DNA from: Gleimia coleocanis DSM 15436
Lineage (GTDB): Bacteria; Actinomycetota; Actinomycetes; Actinomycetales; Actinomycetaceae
Assembly: GCF_000159015.1 (NCBI RefSeq)
Contig: NZ_DS999540.1
Coordinates: forward strand, 1 to 64,000
DNA length: 64,000 nt
Reading direction: 5' to 3'
The position numbers and the translations under genes are program-made. This document shows, piece after piece, positions 18,724 through 29,825 of the stretch (positions within the stretch are counted from its first letter, which is position 1; each line of letters begins with the position of its first letter). Under the pieces are notes generated by a model. That model was not told where the DNA came from. It made no database searches and worked only from the letters and a program-made list of their open reading frames with translations.

Positions 18724-20574
18724 TTAGGAAACGGAAATAGAATCTGCAGAACCGTCGTAAAGGGATTCGATTTCTGCAGCGAAATCCTTAGCTACCTTAG
18801 CTCGCTTCAGTTTCATAGAAGGTGTTAAGTACCCGTTTTCAACGCTGAACTCAGCGTTTACAAACCGGAAACGACGAATCGACTCAGCCTTAGACACAGA
18901 CTTATTTACTTGCAAAATTGCTTTGGAAATCGAATCAATCACAGCGTGGTGTTGCACTGCGCGAGTAACATCTAATGGTTCAATCCCATGGTTCTTTAAC
19001 CAGGTTGGAAGCATTTCTGCATCTAGAGTAACGATTGCTGAGATATAAGGTTTTTGATCACCGACAACCACTACATGGGAGACTAATGGATGGGTAACTA
19101 GGCTTTCTTCAAGAGCTGCAGGGGCAACATTTTTACCGCCTGCAGTGACTAAGAGGTCCTTTGAACGACCGGTAATGGAAAGGCGTCCTTTACGGTCAAC
19201 CGAACCGACATCACCGGTGTGGAACCAGTTTTCGGTAAAGGCTTCTGTGGTAGCGGCTTCATTATTGTAGTATCCTGCGAATACTGTTGAACCCTGTACC
19301 AGGATTTCCCCTTCGTCAGAGAGCTTAATGCGGTTGCCGGGGATAATGTTGCCGACAGTTCCCATTTTGGGGCTGGATAGGCGGGTAATGAAGAGAGGAC
19401 CGGTGGTTTCAGATAAGCCGTAGCCTTCTAAAATATCTAGTCCCAGGCCTCGGAAGAAGTGCCCTAAGGTGGGGGATAGCGGTGCGCCACCGGAAACGAT
19501 GTAACGCATATTTGGGCCTAGCGCCTCCCGAATCTTGTGGAGAACCAGTTTGTGGGCGAGTTTCAAACGACGGCGCTGTGCAAAGGATGGGCCAAAGCGT
19601 GAGTCTAGACCCTTTGAGTATTCAATGGAGGTTTTCGCAGCCCAGCGGAAGATTTTGCGTTTAATTCCCTTTCCGGCTTTAGCCTCTGCAGAGTTATAAA
19701 TCTTCTCAAGGACCCGTGGGACTAATAACAGCAGGCTAGGCTGGAAAGTTTTGAGGTCTCCCAGCAGATTTTTGGTATCAGAGGTGTGCGCGTAAATGCC
19801 TTCGCCTGCCAGGATGAGAAATTGTACGAAACGCGCTAATACATGAGCTAATGGCAGGAAGAGTAGGAAACGGGTGTCTTTAGAGAGCAGGATTTCGGGT
19901 ACTGCTTCCTGGCAGCCGTAGATGGTTTCGACGAAGTTTCGGTGGGTGAGGGTAACCCCCTTTGGCATTCCGGTAGTGCCGGAAGTGTAGATAATGGTGG
20001 CGACATCATGGTAGGTGAGGTCGGCGCGTGCGTGAGCGAGTTCAGGGTCAGAAATATTCATGCCACGAGCTTGAATCTTCCGAATTGCCCCATCTTCAAA
20101 GTAGAGGACTTCTTTAACTGAGGGGCCGGCGGTAGCTTTAACTAGTTCTGCGCGAGCGCGGTTGTCAGCAACAACGAGCACAGGTTGAGCGTCGTTGGTG
20201 ATCCACTCAATCTGTGCGCCTGAGTCAGATTCGTAAATGGGGACGACGATAATGCCCAGTGAGAGGGCAGCGAGGTCGAGGATGCTCCATTCGGTGCAGG
20301 TGGCGGCCATGATCGAGATTTTGTCGCCTTTTTTAATACCCATGGCGAGCAGGCCTTTAGCGACTTCATTTACTTCGTTTAGCAGTTCTTCAGCGGAGAT
20401 ATTGCGCCAGCCACCCACGACGGTGCGTCGTTCCATAACTGGTTCATGTGGCGCTTTTGCTGCGCGTTGTTCTAAGAAAGTGAAGAGTGTGTGGTTTGGC
20501 TTCACCTGGGCTTTCAATGGAAGTTCCCAGACTTTTTCCTTTTTGAATAGTCCCATGGGTGCTTTGCCTTTCAA
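18724..20574 (-). CDS. Long-chain fatty-acid-CoA ligase (AMP-binding)
   Basis: A 616-aa adenylate-forming enzyme of the FadD15/long-chain acyl-CoA synthetase group. It has the P-loop-like motif YTSGTTGMPKGV, the A5 motif GYGLSETTGP, the A7-A8 region WFHTGDVG...GRSKDLLVTAGGKNVAP, and a C-terminal lysine in the KLKRAKVAKDF region. It activates fatty acids to CoA thioesters through acyl-AMP and acts at the inner face of the membrane; exogenous host lipids are a plausible source. ATG at 20574; an internal ATG two codons earlier in the domain alignment (MGLFKKEK, 20559) could also serve. Followed by the SDR gene at ten bases. Confidence 0.9.
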   Translation of the reverse strand: MKGKAPMGLFKKEKVWELPLKAQVKPNHTLFTFLEQRAAKAPHEPVMERRTVVGGWRNISAEELLNEVNEVAKGLLAMGIKKGDKISIMAATCTEWSILDLAALSLGIIVVPIYESDSGAQIEWITNDAQPVLVVADNRARAELVKATAGPSVKEVLYFEDGAIRKIQARGMNISDPELAHARADLTYHDVATIIYTSGTTGMPKGVTLTHRNFVETIYGCQEAVPEILLSKDTRFLLFLPLAHVLARFVQFLILAGEGIYAHTSDTKNLLGDLKTFQPSLLLLVPRVLEKIYNSAEAKAGKGIKRKIFRWAAKTSIEYSKGLDSRFGPSFAQRRRLKLAHKLVLHKIREALGPNMRYIVSGGAPLSPTLGHFFRGLGLDILEGYGLSETTGPLFITRLSSPKMGTVGNIIPGNRIKLSDEGEILVQGSTVFAGYYNNEAATTEAFTENWFHTGDVGSVDRKGRLSITGRSKDLLVTAGGKNVAPAALEESLVTHPLVSHVVVVGDQKPYISAIVTLDAEMLPTWLKNHGIEPLDVTRAVQHHAVIDSISKAILQVNKSVSKAESIRRFRFVNAEFSVENGYLTPSMKLKRAKVAKDFAAEIESLYDGSADSISVS

Positions 20575-20650
20575 TTGTTTACCTTATTTCTAAAAACAAC
20601 TTTAGCTATTTAAAAACTTTAATCAAGTTGGACACGGAAAGATAAAAAAA

Positions 20651-20678
20651 TCCGCCCTCGAAAATTTCCGAGGGCGGA
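20651..20678 (-). terminator. glnA terminator made from an inverted pair of the 8-mer motif
   Basis: TCCGCCCTCG (20651-20660) and CGAGGGCGGA (20669-20678) form a 10-bp stem with an eight-base loop. Read on the minus strand it is followed by TTTTTTT (20644-20650), a proper intrinsic terminator 20 bases after the glnA stop. Each arm is a full copy of the dispersed motif including its A/T tail. Confidence 0.88.
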
Positions 20679-20698
20679 CCAAAAACTCTATATTAAAA

Positions 20699-22126
20699 TC
20701 AAACGTTGTAGTACAAATGGAACTCGTAAGGATGAACCAAAGCGCGCATCGGAGCAATCTCCTTAGTTTCCTTATAGTTAATCCAAGTTTCAATCAAATC
20801 CTCAGTGAACACATTACCCTCAAGTAAGAACTCATAATCCTCACGCAAAGCGTCCAATGCAGCTTCCAAAGAAGTAGGAAGCTTTTCAATGTCCTGATAT
20901 TCAGCAGGAGGAAGCTCATACAGGTCCTTATCGACAGGTGCAGGAGGCTCAATGCGGTTACGAATACCGTCAATTCCAGCCATCAAACAAGCAGCGAAAG
21001 CTAAGTATGGGTTAGCCGTAGGATCAGGAACACGATACTCAACTCGCTTAGCCTTCGGAGAAGTACCAGTCACTGGAATACGAATACAAGCCGAACGGTT
21101 ACGTGCAGAATACACCAAGTTGATTGGAGCTTCGAAACCAGGCACCAAACGGCGATAAGAATTCACAGATGGATTAGTAAACGCCAACAGAGCAGGAGCA
21201 TGACGCAACAAGCCACCAATAAACCAGCGAGCAGTATCTGAGAGAGCTCCATAACCGGTGGCATCATAGAAGAGAGGCTCACCATTCTTCCATAGAGACA
21301 GATGACAGTGCATACCAGAACCGTTATCTCCTGAAAGTGGCTTAGGCATGAAAGTTGCGGTCAAGCCGCTCTCCAAAGCGCAGTTACGTACAATGTACTT
21401 AAACTTCAGCATGTCATCAGCCGCATGGGTTAAAGAATCAAAACGGTAATTGATTTCCTGCTGACCGCCTGAACCACACTCATGGTGGTGACGTTCAACT
21501 TTCAAACCACACTGAGAAAGAACCGTAGAAGTATAGTCACGCCAATCTGCCTGCGCATCCATCGGTGCAACTGGGAAATAGCCACCTTTCTGGGGGACAA
21601 TATGACCCATGTTGCTAAAGGTTTCATCGGACTTACGCCCAGAGTTCCAATAGCCCTCATCAGATTCAATCTCAAAAACTGTGTGATGAGGCTGAGACTG
21701 GAAACGCACGCCGTTGAAAACGAAAAATTCTGCCTCAGCACCAATGTAACAAGTGTCTGCAATGCCCGTAGAACGCAGGTAATTTTCAGCTTTCTGCGCT
21801 ACCTGGCGAGGATCACGACCGAAAGGTTCATCGGTGAAAGGATCCACGATAGAGAAGTTCATATTTAAAGTTGGAACCGTACGGAAAGGATCTAGATAAG
21901 CAGAAGCAATATCTGCTACTAACTTCATATCTGATTCATGAATCTGCGTGAAACCTCGAATAGATGAACCATCGAACATGACACCATTTTCTAACGCAGC
22001 CTCCAGCTGAGTAGCAGGAATAGTAATGTGCTGCTGTACCCCCGGAAGGTCACAGAAACGCACGTCAATTTGTTCGATGTTGTTTTCAGCAACGAATGCT
22101 AAGAGCTCTTCGCGGGATGTAAACAT
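20699..22126 (-). CDS. glnA: Glutamine synthetase type I
   Basis: Glutamine synthetase joins ammonia to glutamate using ATP and is the main entry of nitrogen into the cell. The 475-aa length is typical of GSI-beta. Visible: FDGSSIRGF (50-58), EAEFFVF with metal-ligand glutamates, [31 protein letters not shown], and the NRSACIRIP active-site segment. The tyrosine in DLYELPPAE is the expected adenylylation site, suggesting control by GlnE. It is monocistronic with its own terminator. Its start region faces uvrC across a 123-base gap containing a GTTTA-N5-TAAAC inverted repeat (22159-22173) that may be part of a regulatory site. Confidence 0.96.
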   Translation of the reverse strand: MFTSREELLAFVAENNIEQIDVRFCDLPGVQQHITIPATQLEAALENGVMFDGSSIRGFTQIHESDMKLVADIASAYLDPFRTVPTLNMNFSIVDPFTDEPFGRDPRQVAQKAENYLRSTGIADTCYIGAEAEFFVFNGVRFQSQPHHTVFEIESDEGYWNSGRKSDETFSNMGHIVPQKGGYFPVAPMDAQADWRDYTSTVLSQCGLKVERHHHECGSGGQQEINYRFDSLTHAADDMLKFKYIVRNCALESGLTATFMPKPLSGDNGSGMHCHLSLWKNGEPLFYDATGYGALSDTARWFIGGLLRHAPALLAFTNPSVNSYRRLVPGFEAPINLVYSARNRSACIRIPVTGTSPKAKRVEYRVPDPTANPYLAFAACLMAGIDGIRNRIEPPAPVDKDLYELPPAEYQDIEKLPTSLEAALDALREDYEFLLEGNVFTEDLIETWINYKETKEIAPMRALVHPYEFHLYYNV

Positions 22127-22158
22127 TATGTGGATTCCTCTAAAACTAGGCGCAAGAA

Positions 22159-22173
22159 GTTTACAAAATAAAC
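22159..22173. promoter_or_regulatory. Inverted repeat in the glnA-uvrC divergent region
   Basis: GTTTACAAAATAAAC has perfect five-base arms and overlaps a TAAACT -10-like box on the minus strand (22158-22163) about 32 bases before the glnA start. It may be an operator of a nitrogen regulator, but it does not clearly match the GlnR or AmtR consensus. Confidence 0.3.
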
Positions 22174-22237
22174 ATTACACTGTGAGCCCAATAACTTTAC
22201 GGTTGTTTTACATAGTGGTTGTTTGAAATGAACTGGG

Positions 22238-22243
22238 TACACT
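22238..22243 (+). promoter_or_regulatory. uvrC -10 box (leaderless type)
   Basis: TACACT is followed by exactly six bases and the GTG of uvrC. No Shine-Dalgarno is present. The -35 is not distinct. Confidence 0.45.
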
Positions 22244-22249
22244 AGAGGC

Positions 22250-24253
22250 GTGGCAGATCCAATTACTTACCGACCAAAAACCGCTGATATTCCCACACAA
22301 CCCGGCGTATATCGTTTCTCTGATGCGCAGGGGCGTGTCATTTACGTCGGTAAAGCCAAGAACCTGCGGAACCGTTTAACGAGTTATTTCCAAGACCCCG
22401 CAAACCTACATCCACGCACGCAGCAAATGGTTTTCACTGCCTGTAACGTGCAATGGACAGTTGTAAATTCTGAAGTTGAAGCCCTTACCTTGGAATATAA
22501 CTGGATTAAAGAGTTTGACCCCCGCTTCAACGTCATGATGAAAGACGACCGTTCCTACCCATATTTAGCTGTTACGGTCGCAGATGAGATTCCACGCATG
22601 GTAGTTATGCGTGGGGCACGGAATAAAAAAGTTCGTTATTTTGGCCCCTACTCGCAGGTATGGGCGTTACGAGATACAGCAGATCAACTGCAGAAAGTAT
22701 TTAAAGTCCGTACCTGTTCAGACGGGGTTCTGCGTCGCGCACAAGCTCAGGGACGTCCCTGTTTGCTGGGCTACATCGAAAAGTGTGGAGCTCCCTGCAC
22801 CGGGAAAATATCCCTTGCAGAGCATAAGGAAAAAGTTGCGGAACTCTGCCAGTTTATGTCCGGAAAAGTCGGTCCATACCTGAGTGAACTACGCTCCGAA
22901 ATGAAAGCCGCCGCCGCCGAGCTGGAATTTGAAAAAGCAGCTAAACTGCGAGATAACCTACAAGCTTTAGAAATCGTTTTAGAGCGCAACGCCGTTGTTT
23001 TTAACGACGGTACCGATGCGGATGTATTTGGACTTGCCTCAGACGAACTCGAAAGCGGAATCTACCTATTCCATGTACGCGGAGGGCGTATTCGCGGTGT
23101 ACGTGGGTGGGTCCTCCACAATGAATACGGTGAAACCGATGCACAGCTCCTCACCACCGTATTCCAACAGGTTTATGCTGATGCGATCGCCGCTAACAAC
23201 CTGGAAAAACTCGACGCAGTATCCGTAGATGATTTAGAACATCTACCTACCAATGCGATTCCCGCTGAAATATTGGTGCCAATTGAACCCGCCGAAAAAG
23301 CAGTAGTTGAAGAATGGCTCAGCCAAAAACGTGGCATTAAAGCCACCGTTAAAGTTCCGCAACGCGGTGAAAAACGCACCCTATTAGAAACTGTGCAAAA
23401 AAATGCTGCTGAAACCCTGCGGCACCACAAGTCAAAACGAGTTAATGATTTGACACAACGTGGGCAAGCATTAGAAGAAATAGCCACATACCTGGACTTA
23501 GCACATGCACCGCTGCGGATTGAATGCTTTGATATTTCCCACTTGCAAGGCACTGACCAGGTTGCCTCTATGGTGGTTTTTGAAGACGGCGCGCCGCGTA
23601 AAAAAGACTACCGTTCTTTCATTGTGCATAAAGGTAGCGACGGACATCCATTAGATGATACTGCTGCAATGAGCCAAATCCTCACACGTCGCTTTAAACG
23701 TCTAGTGGCAGAAGAAAATGGGGCAGTAGGAGCGGATGAAGACGGATACCTTCTAGCCTCTGGGCCAGTGGATCCTCTAACTGGGCGCCCTCGAAAATTC
23801 TCATACCGCCCAGACCTAGTGGTGGTAGACGGTGGTCTGCCACAGGTAAATGCCGCGGCCGCTACACTGGCAGAAATGGGGATTGATATTCCTGTCGTTG
23901 GCTTGGCAAAACGTTTGGAAGAGATTTGGATTCCCGAGGACGAATATCCCGTAATCTTGCCGCGTACCTCTGCGGGACTGTATTTGCTACAGCACCTGCG
24001 GGACGAATCCCACCGATTTGCTATCACCGCCCACCGTAAGAAGCGTTCTAAAACTATGCTACGTTCCGTCCTCGATGATATTCCCGGGGTTGGACCGAGC
24101 AAACAAAAAGCACTTTTAACGCATTTCAAAGCGGTAAAACATATTCAAACAGCTACTGAAAGTGAGCTTTCCGAGGTTGCGGGTATTGGTCCAGCCCTAG
24201 TTTCCACCATTTATCGTCATTTTCACCCTGAACCTGGCAAACTAGATACATGA
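22250..24253 (+). CDS. uvrC: Excinuclease ABC subunit C
   Basis: UvrC makes both incisions in nucleotide excision repair after UvrB marks the lesion. The 667-aa product has an N-terminal GIY-YIG nuclease domain (QPGVYRFSDAQGRVIYVGKAKNLRNR, 17-42), a four-cysteine cluster (CSDGVLRRAQAQGRPC...CGAPC), a UVR domain (AAELEFEKAAKLRDNL), the RNase-H-like domain with ECFDISH and VVDGG, and a C-terminal double helix-hairpin-helix (LDDIPGVGPSKQKALL, EVAGIGPAL). It starts with GTG at 22250 and overlaps rapZ by four bases (ATGA), the usual actinobacterial uvrC-rapZ-yvcK-whiA order. A dispersed 8-mer with its full AAAATT tail lies at 23786. Confidence 0.97.
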   Translation: MADPITYRPKTADIPTQPGVYRFSDAQGRVIYVGKAKNLRNRLTSYFQDPANLHPRTQQMVFTACNVQWTVVNSEVEALTLEYNWIKEFDPRFNVMMKDDRSYPYLAVTVADEIPRMVVMRGARNKKVRYFGPYSQVWALRDTADQLQKVFKVRTCSDGVLRRAQAQGRPCLLGYIEKCGAPCTGKISLAEHKEKVAELCQFMSGKVGPYLSELRSEMKAAAAELEFEKAAKLRDNLQALEIVLERNAVVFNDGTDADVFGLASDELESGIYLFHVRGGRIRGVRGWVLHNEYGETDAQLLTTVFQQVYADAIAANNLEKLDAVSVDDLEHLPTNAIPAEILVPIEPAEKAVVEEWLSQKRGIKATVKVPQRGEKRTLLETVQKNAAETLRHHKSKRVNDLTQRGQALEEIATYLDLAHAPLRIECFDISHLQGTDQVASMVVFEDGAPRKKDYRSFIVHKGSDGHPLDDTAAMSQILTRRFKRLVAEENGAVGADEDGYLLASGPVDPLTGRPRKFSYRPDLVVVDGGLPQVNAAAATLAEMGIDIPVVGLAKRLEEIWIPEDEYPVILPRTSAGLYLLQHLRDESHRFAITAHRKKRSKTMLRSVLDDIPGVGPSKQKALLTHFKAVKHIQTATESELSEVAGIGPALVSTIYRHFHPEPGKLDT

Positions 24254-25215
24254 ACTTTAATGCAGACACTAACCCAGAACTAGCGGATAACAACCCGCCG
24301 ACTGTTCCAGCTGGCATTCCTATTCTGGATGCCATCAGTAAACTCCCCGATAATAAGGGGCCAGAAATGCTGATTATCACTGGCATGTCCGGTGCTGGGC
24401 GTACCCGCGCTTCCATGGCTTTGGAAGATTTGGATTGGTACGTGGTAGATAATCTGCCACCTGCGTTACTTCCCGCATTGGCCGGCATGATGACTGCCGA
24501 TGGGGGAGGCGTACACCGCCTAGCAGCTGTTGTTGATGTGCGCTCACGTGATTTCTTCCACGACTTCCAAGCGGTACTGGCAAAACTCGGAGCTGAAAAT
24601 ATTCAGTACCGACTCATTTACCTAGAAGCTGATGAGCCGGCACTCGTCCGTCGTTATGAGTCCAATCGTCGCCCGCATCCGTTGCAAGAAGACGGTCGTA
24701 TTCTGGATGGTATCCGTAAAGAAAAGCAGATGCTGGCACCACTGCGTCAGCGCGCCGATGAAATCGTAAACACTACGAATATGAGCGTGCACGACTTAAC
24801 CCGCCACATGCGTGATGTAGTAGCTGGTGATACTGATCGAGCACTGAAACTAACGGTAATGTCTTTTGGATTTAAGTACGGGATTCCGCTGGATGCTGAT
24901 CACGTGTTAGACGTGCGATTCCTGAAGAATCCATACTGGGTTTCTGAGCTGCGTCACTTGACGGGGCGTGATGAAGCCGTTGCAAAATACGTGCTAGATC
25001 AGCCGGGGGCTCGTGAATTTGCGAAAAACTATGCGGACTTACTGGCACCCATGCTGGCAGGGTACCTTTCTGAGCTAAAACCGTTTGTAACCATTGCAAT
25101 TGGATGTACCGGAGGTAAACACCGGTCAGTTGCTAATACTGAGCTAATTGCGACGCGCCTACGTGAAAAAGGTTTCCCAGTACGGGTTATCCACCGAGAT
25201 TTGGGGCGTGAATAA
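24250..25215 (+). CDS. rapZ: RNase adapter protein RapZ / nucleotide-binding protein
   Basis: A 321-aa P-loop protein with Walker A GMSGAGRT (45-52), the actinobacterial variant with Arg for Lys, then YVVDNLPPALLP and the conserved C-terminal GCTGGKHRSVA. In Enterobacteria RapZ guides RNase E to the GlmZ sRNA and senses glucosamine-6-phosphate; in Actinobacteria the role is unsettled, though RNA or metabolite binding by the C-terminal domain is likely. It overlaps uvrC by four bases and yvcK by one, so translation is coupled along the operon. Confidence 0.93.
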   Translation: MNFNADTNPELADNNPPTVPAGIPILDAISKLPDNKGPEMLIITGMSGAGRTRASMALEDLDWYVVDNLPPALLPALAGMMTADGGGVHRLAAVVDVRSRDFFHDFQAVLAKLGAENIQYRLIYLEADEPALVRRYESNRRPHPLQEDGRILDGIRKEKQMLAPLRQRADEIVNTTNMSVHDLTRHMRDVVAGDTDRALKLTVMSFGFKYGIPLDADHVLDVRFLKNPYWVSELRHLTGRDEAVAKYVLDQPGAREFAKNYADLLAPMLAGYLSELKPFVTIAIGCTGGKHRSVANTELIATRLREKGFPVRVIHRDLGRE

Positions 25216-26228
25216 TGACGGCGATGCTAGATAAAGAAGGCTGGCCAATGCGCGGCGAAGCCGGCACTAAAGTTGTCGCTTTTGGTGGGGGACACGGTTT
25301 ATCAGCCACCCTGCGTGCGCTTAAACATATTACCCACCAACTCACAGCTGTAGTTACAGTTGCTGATGACGGCGGCTCTTCCGGGCGATTGCGTACAGAA
25401 ATGGAAGTATTACCTCCAGGCGATTTACGGATGGCTTTAGCATCGCTTTGTGATGATTCAGAATGGGGTCTCACCTGGCGTGATGTTATGCAGCATCGTT
25501 TTTGCACTGACGGTGAGCTGGATAATCACGCCCTCGGGAATCTCTTGATTGTTGCACTTTGGCAGTTGCTGGGTGATGAAGTCAAAGGCCTGGATTGGGT
25601 GGGGCGCTTGCTAGGCGCACACGGTCGCGTGCTGCCAATGGCGTCTGTTCCGTTGGAAATCGAAGCGGATGTGGTGCCTCGCGAGGGCGGGGAAATACAA
25701 ACTTATCGGGGACAGGTGAATGTAGCAACTGCTCCAGGTAATGTTGCAGATATTCGTATCATGCCGCAGAATCCACCCGTTCCAACCGAAGTAAAACAAT
25801 GTATTGCGGAAGCTGAATGGGTAGTGTTGGGACCCGGCTCCTGGTACACCTCGGTCCTTCCGCACCTACTGGTAAAAGAACTCCATGATGCGTTGGTTAG
25901 TACTCCGGCGCGACGTGCGCTGATTCTCAACCTCACCGAGCAAGCGGGAGAGACCGATTCACTTTCTGCAGCTGATCACGTTCGGGTATTAAAGAAATAT
26001 GCACCAGCATTTGCATTAGACGTAGTGATTGCCGACCCCTCAATGGTTGATGACATTGACGAGTTAGAAGATGCAGCCCGAGAACTTGGTGCTAGGCTCC
26101 TACTTCGCCAAGTGTGCATTGGGGCGAAAAGCGGATTGCATGATCCACTGCGTTTAGCGGCTGCTTTGCGCGATGCCTTTGACGGGGTACTCGGAGAAGT
26201 TAATTCTCCGGAAAATTGGTTGGCATAG
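25215..26228 (+). CDS. yvcK: YvcK/CofD-like gluconeogenesis factor
   Basis: A 337-aa protein with the Rossmann-like start VVAFGGGHGLSATLRAL (18-34), VADDGGSSGRLR and DNHALGNLLI, hallmarks of the YvcK (GlmR/CuvA) family. These UDP-sugar-binding proteins are needed for cell-wall precursor supply during growth on gluconeogenic carbon and in some species are controlled by PknB-type kinases. Start is the ATG that overlaps the rapZ stop (TAATG). Two dispersed 8-mers lie within it (25529, encoding the conserved HALGN, and 25682). Confidence 0.93.
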   Translation: MTAMLDKEGWPMRGEAGTKVVAFGGGHGLSATLRALKHITHQLTAVVTVADDGGSSGRLRTEMEVLPPGDLRMALASLCDDSEWGLTWRDVMQHRFCTDGELDNHALGNLLIVALWQLLGDEVKGLDWVGRLLGAHGRVLPMASVPLEIEADVVPREGGEIQTYRGQVNVATAPGNVADIRIMPQNPPVPTEVKQCIAEAEWVVLGPGSWYTSVLPHLLVKELHDALVSTPARRALILNLTEQAGETDSLSAADHVRVLKKYAPAFALDVVIADPSMVDDIDELEDAARELGARLLLRQVCIGAKSGLHDPLRLAAALRDAFDGVLGEVNSPENWLA

Positions 26229-26314
26229 CTCACTTTAGTGAAAACTACCGGGCATTTTTAAACGCCAGGGGTTAAAGTTTTTAAGGCACGATAAGTTTTG
26301 TTGGAAAGGCTATT

Positions 26315-27298
26315 ATGGCGCTTACCGCGGGTTTGAAGAAAGAACTGGTTACACAACCAGTGGCAACCGCTTCCCAGATGAATGCTGAAATCGCCACAAT
26401 GCTTCGTTTCGCTGGTGGATTACACCTGGTTTCGGGACGAATTGTGATTGAAGCTGAGCTGGATTCGAAGCAGGCAGCAACCCGTTTGCGCGCATTTTTG
26501 ACGAAACTCTATTCAGTTTCAACTTCCGTAGTGGTCGTCTCTGGTGGGGCTTTGAAAAAAGGCGACCGCTATGTTGTACGGGTTGTTGAAAAGGCTGATC
26601 AACTAGCGCGCCTCACAGGTTTAGTAGACCAGAAAGGTCGCCCGGTGCGTGGCTTACCACCAGAAATTGTGGCTGCTGGTGAAGCCGAGTCACTTGCCGC
26701 CTGGCGCGGAGCTTTCTTAGCACGCGGTTCACTTTTAGAACCAGGAAGGTCCTCATCTATGGAACTGACGGCTCCGGGCCCGGAAGCTGCGTTGGCTCTA
26801 GTTGGGGTAGCGCGTCGTATTGGTGCTACTGCGAGAGTTAAGGAAGTGCGTTCCGCACACCGCGTGGTTGTAAAAGACGTTGACGCAATTTCGTTAATTC
26901 TGGAAAAACTCGGCGCTACGGAAACCCTAGATATTTGGAATTCTCGACGTATTCGGCGGGAAGCCCGTGGAAATGCTAACCGTCTGGCTAACTTTGATGA
27001 CGCAAACTTACGTCGTTCAGCTCGTGCGGCGGTAGCTGCGGGCGCACGCGTCCAACGCGCGTTTGAGATTTTGGGTGATGATGTACCAGCACATTTGTAT
27101 GAAGCTGGACAGCTTCGTTTGCAGTACAAGCAAGCGTCATTAGAAGAACTGGGTAAACTTTCTGACCCGCAACTAACTAAAGACGCAGTGGCAGGGCGGA
27201 TCCGCAGATTACTTGCGTTAGCGGATAAAGTTGCTTCTGAGCAAGGACTGCCGGATACCGAGACGGCTATCACACTGGATATGCTTGAAGAATCCTAG
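26315..27298 (+). CDS. whiA: DNA-binding protein WhiA
   Basis: A 327-aa WhiA: an N-terminal LAGLIDADG-like degenerate homing-endonuclease fold (residues about 1-210; [42 protein letters not shown]) and a C-terminal helix-turn-helix ([22 protein letters not shown]...AGRIRRLL). In Streptomyces WhiA controls sporulation septation with WhiB; in non-sporulating Gram-positives it affects cell division. It lies 86 bases after yvcK in the standard operon, followed by a strong terminator. Confidence 0.95.
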   Translation: MALTAGLKKELVTQPVATASQMNAEIATMLRFAGGLHLVSGRIVIEAELDSKQAATRLRAFLTKLYSVSTSVVVVSGGALKKGDRYVVRVVEKADQLARLTGLVDQKGRPVRGLPPEIVAAGEAESLAAWRGAFLARGSLLEPGRSSSMELTAPGPEAALALVGVARRIGATARVKEVRSAHRVVVKDVDAISLILEKLGATETLDIWNSRRIRREARGNANRLANFDDANLRRSARAAVAAGARVQRAFEILGDDVPAHLYEAGQLRLQYKQASLEELGKLSDPQLTKDAVAGRIRRLLALADKVASEQGLPDTETAITLDMLEES

Positions 27299-27303
27299 AA
27301 ATA

Positions 27304-27336
27304 TTTTCCCCTGTTTTCCTTGAAAACAGGGGAAAA
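27304..27336 (+). terminator. Terminator after whiA (15-bp stem)
   Basis: TTTTCCCCTGTTTTC (27304-27318) pairs perfectly with GAAAACAGGGGAAAA (27322-27336) over a three-base loop. No T-run follows on the plus strand, so it may work partly as an RNA-stabilising or processing hairpin. Confidence 0.78.
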
Positions 27337-27394
27337 GTTATGTACTAACGTTTTATATAGGTCATCAGACCCTGCTAAAAATCTCCAAACAGTG

Positions 27395-28510
<1,116 letters not shown>

Positions 28511-28535
28511 GATTAAACGCATCTAAGAGCGTATA

Positions 28536-28575
28536 AATGACGCCCGCGCATGCTCCGGCGTGCGCGGGCGTCATT
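28536..28575 (+). terminator. Terminator/attenuator between gap and pgk
   Basis: A perfect 15-bp stem, AATGACGCCCGCGCA (28536-28550) with TGCGCGGGCGTCATT (28561-28575), and a ten-base loop. No long T-run follows. It separates gap from pgk, so pgk-tpiA may have a separate promoter or receive only read-through. Confidence 0.82.
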
Positions 28576-28628
28576 GCTTAAATCTTTCTATACTGTAAGA
28601 TCTCAACAGATCTAAGAGGAGAAAACTA

Positions 28629-29822
28629 ATGTTGCGCATTATTGAAAGCCTGGGCGACCTAAAGGGCAAGCGCGTACTGGTACGTTCCGACTTTAACGTT
28701 CCATTGAAGGAAGGCGTTATCACCGATGACGGCCGTATCCGTGCAGCACTGCCAACCCTGACCAAGCTCATCGAAGCTGGTGCAAAGGTAATCATCATGG
28801 CTCACCTGGGTCGACCAAAGGGCGAAGTAAAGCCAGAATTCAGCCTGGCTCCAGTAGCAACCCGCCTGGGCGAACTGGTAGACGTTCCAGTATCCCTGGC
28901 AAAGGACATTACTGGCGAATCCGCACGCGAACTGGCAGCAGCACTTAACGAAGGTGAAATCCTGCTACTCGAAAACGTTCGCTTCGATCCACGCGAAACC
29001 TCTAAGGTAGATGCAGAACGCGAAGAAATGGCTGCAGAACTGGCAGAACTCGCTGATGCATTCGTATCCGATGGCTTCGGCGTAGTCCACCGCAAGCAGG
29101 CTTCCGTATATGACGTAGCTAAGAAGCTCCCATCCGCCTCCGGTCTGCTGGTACTGAAAGAAATCGAATCCCTGCGTAAGGCAACTGACAACCCAGAACG
29201 CCCATACGCTGTAGTGCTGGGCGGCTCCAAGGTTTCCGACAAGCTTGGCGTAATCGCAAACCTCCTGTCCAAGGCAGATATTCTGCTAATCGGCGGTGGC
29301 ATGGCATTCACTTTCCTGAAGGCACAGGGCTACGAAGTTGGTAAGTCGCTACTGGAAGAAGATCAGGTTGAGACTGTAAAGGGCTACATCGCTGAAGCAG
29401 CAGAAAAGGGCGTAGACCTGGTACTTCCAGTAGACGTAGTTGTAGCACCAGAGTTTGCTAAGGACGCTACTCCAACCGTAGTAGCCGCAGATGCAATCCC
29501 AGCAGATCAGATGGGTCTGGACATCGGTCCAGAATCCCAGGCGCTCTACGCAGCAAAGATTGCAGGCTCTAAGACCGTTGCATGGAACGGTCCAATGGGC
29601 GTATTCGAATTTGAAAACTTCGCAAACGGCACTAAGGCAGTTGCAGCCGCACTGTCTGAAGGCGAATGCTTCTCCGTCGTTGGCGGCGGAGACTCTGCTG
29701 CAGCAGTTCGTTTGCTGGGCTTCGACGAAGCAACCTTCTCTCACATTTCCACCGGTGGTGGAGCTTCCCTCGAACTCCTCGAAGGTAAGACTCTGCCAGG
29801 CATCGCAGTTCTGGAGGGCTGA
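28629..29822 (+). CDS. pgk: Phosphoglycerate kinase
   Basis: A 397-aa phosphoglycerate kinase, which makes ATP from 1,3-bisphosphoglycerate. The N-terminal [11 protein letters not shown] (18-28), MAHLGRPKG, and the C-terminal [12 protein letters not shown] nucleotide loop with [11 protein letters not shown] are diagnostic. In Actinobacteria the substrate segment HRKQAS is also standard. Start ATG after AAGAGGAG. Codon use is as biased as in gap. The tpiA start lies three bases beyond the stop, so the two are coupled. Confidence 0.98.
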   Translation: MLRIIESLGDLKGKRVLVRSDFNVPLKEGVITDDGRIRAALPTLTKLIEAGAKVIIMAHLGRPKGEVKPEFSLAPVATRLGELVDVPVSLAKDITGESARELAAALNEGEILLLENVRFDPRETSKVDAEREEMAAELAELADAFVSDGFGVVHRKQASVYDVAKKLPSASGLLVLKEIESLRKATDNPERPYAVVLGGSKVSDKLGVIANLLSKADILLIGGGMAFTFLKAQGYEVGKSLLEEDQVETVKGYIAEAAEKGVDLVLPVDVVVAPEFAKDATPTVVAADAIPADQMGLDIGPESQALYAAKIAGSKTVAWNGPMGVFEFENFANGTKAVAAALSEGECFSVVGGGDSAAAVRLLGFDEATFSHISTGGGASLELLEGKTLPGIAVLEG

Positions 29823-29825
29823 AAA

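Noticed and set aside
28536-28575. Riboswitch before pgk
   Set aside because: Only a simple 15-bp stem is seen, better explained as the gap terminator.
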